A stretch of DNA of 8,044 nucleotides, taken from NCBI GenBank assembly GCA_030623425.1, contig JAUXMA010000065.1:1-8044 (forward strand). The letters are read 5' to 3'. The position numbers were made by a program, and so were the translations under genes. The notes beneath the pieces are model-generated. The model was given only the letters and a program-made list of their open reading frames with translations. It did no database searches and was not told the DNA's origin. Position 1 is the first letter of the stretch; the number at the start of each line of letters is the position of its first letter. The stretch comes from Rhodospirillaceae bacterium. Lineage in GTDB: Bacteria > Pseudomonadota > Alphaproteobacteria > Rhodospirillales > 2-02-FULL-58-16. This document shows positions 7,824-8,044 of the stretch, one piece after another.

Positions 7824-7849
7824 ATAGGTGGAATTTCATTTTGGCCAAG
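7824..7849 (-). promoter_or_regulatory. Candidate RpoH (heat-shock sigma) promoter for clpX
   Basis: On the minus strand CTTG (7849-7846) is followed after exactly 17 bases by CCTAT (7828-7824). This matches the core CTTG-N17/18-CYTAT pattern I recall for alphaproteobacterial RpoH promoters. The flanking positions fit less well: GCC rather than AA follows CTTG. Transcription would start near 7815 and give a leader of about 85-90 bases before clpX. The location in the clpP-clpX gap and the heat-shock role of ClpXP support it. It rests on pattern match alone. Confidence 0.4.
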
Positions 7850-7936
7850 GTTTGACTCACGATCATAGTATATATGCGCCCAGGAGATCAGTTTCATCAC
7901 ATTTTTATGATCGAGCTTCCGATATAGATTAGCCGG

Positions 7937-8044
7937 TCAATCCTTTTGATTTTCTTTATGCCCGTCCCGGTCCTCGTCGTCATCGTCTTCCCCGTTGTCG
8001 TCCGGAGGCGAGCGTTTGGCTACAACCTCATCGATAAGGCCGAA
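7937..8044 (-). CDS. clpP: ATP-dependent Clp protease proteolytic subunit, C-terminal end (partial)
   Basis: Only the last 35 codons and the TGA (7937-7939) lie inside the window; the 5' part runs off the right edge. The visible sequence starts FGLIDEVVAKR, which matches the conserved end of ClpP, the tetradecameric serine peptidase that works with ClpX. Its catalytic Ser, His and Asp lie upstream and cannot be checked. The position directly before clpX supports the call. After VVAKR come 24 more residues (SPPDDNGEDDDDEDRDGHKE and four more), 12 of them Asp or Glu. This is longer and much more acidic than the short tail I expect in most ClpP proteins. Confidence 0.85.
   Translation of the reverse strand, partial: FGLIDEVVAKRSPPDDNGEDDDDEDRDGHKENQKD

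Overview
The window is GC-rich chromosomal DNA carrying mainly housekeeping genes. The closely family-like ClpX, Lon and long-form IlvD sequences, the clpP-clpX-lon order, and a bacteriohemerythrin relic suggest an alphaproteobacterium, perhaps near Rhodospirillales. That placement comes from recalled protein character, not from a search.

Layout. Bases 2-102 hold a 33-bp imperfect inverted repeat, like a small MITE-type or palindromic repeat unit. It sits directly before a 197-codon gene for an unrecognised protein with two membrane helices and a C-terminal coiled coil (121-714, +). Next is ilvD (817-2667, +), encoding dihydroxy-acid dehydratase with all metal and cluster ligands in place. 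Bases 2715-3007 (+) hold a gene graveyard: a bacteriohemerythrin reading frame with two single-base frameshifts and a large internal deletion, running into what looks like the C-terminal end of a response-regulator receiver domain.

The right part lies on the minus strand and converges on the relic with a 9-bp gap. Reading leftward in transcription order it is clpP (only the last 35 codons are inside the window), clpX (6463-7728), lon (3908-6343) and xth (exonuclease III, 3017-3790). ClpX and ClpP form one ATP-dependent protease, Lon is a second, and both belong to protein quality control and the heat-shock response. A site matching the alphaproteobacterial RpoH pattern (CTTG-N17-CCTAT) lies upstream of clpX. 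The usual neighbour after lon, hupB, is absent and xth takes its place.

I see no strong evidence for a new multi-gene system. The most unusual items are the decayed hemerythrin/receiver segment, the long acidic tail of ClpP, the inverted repeat abutting the orphan membrane-protein gene, and the candidate RpoH promoter. I found no rRNA, tRNA, CRISPR array or intact insertion sequence.
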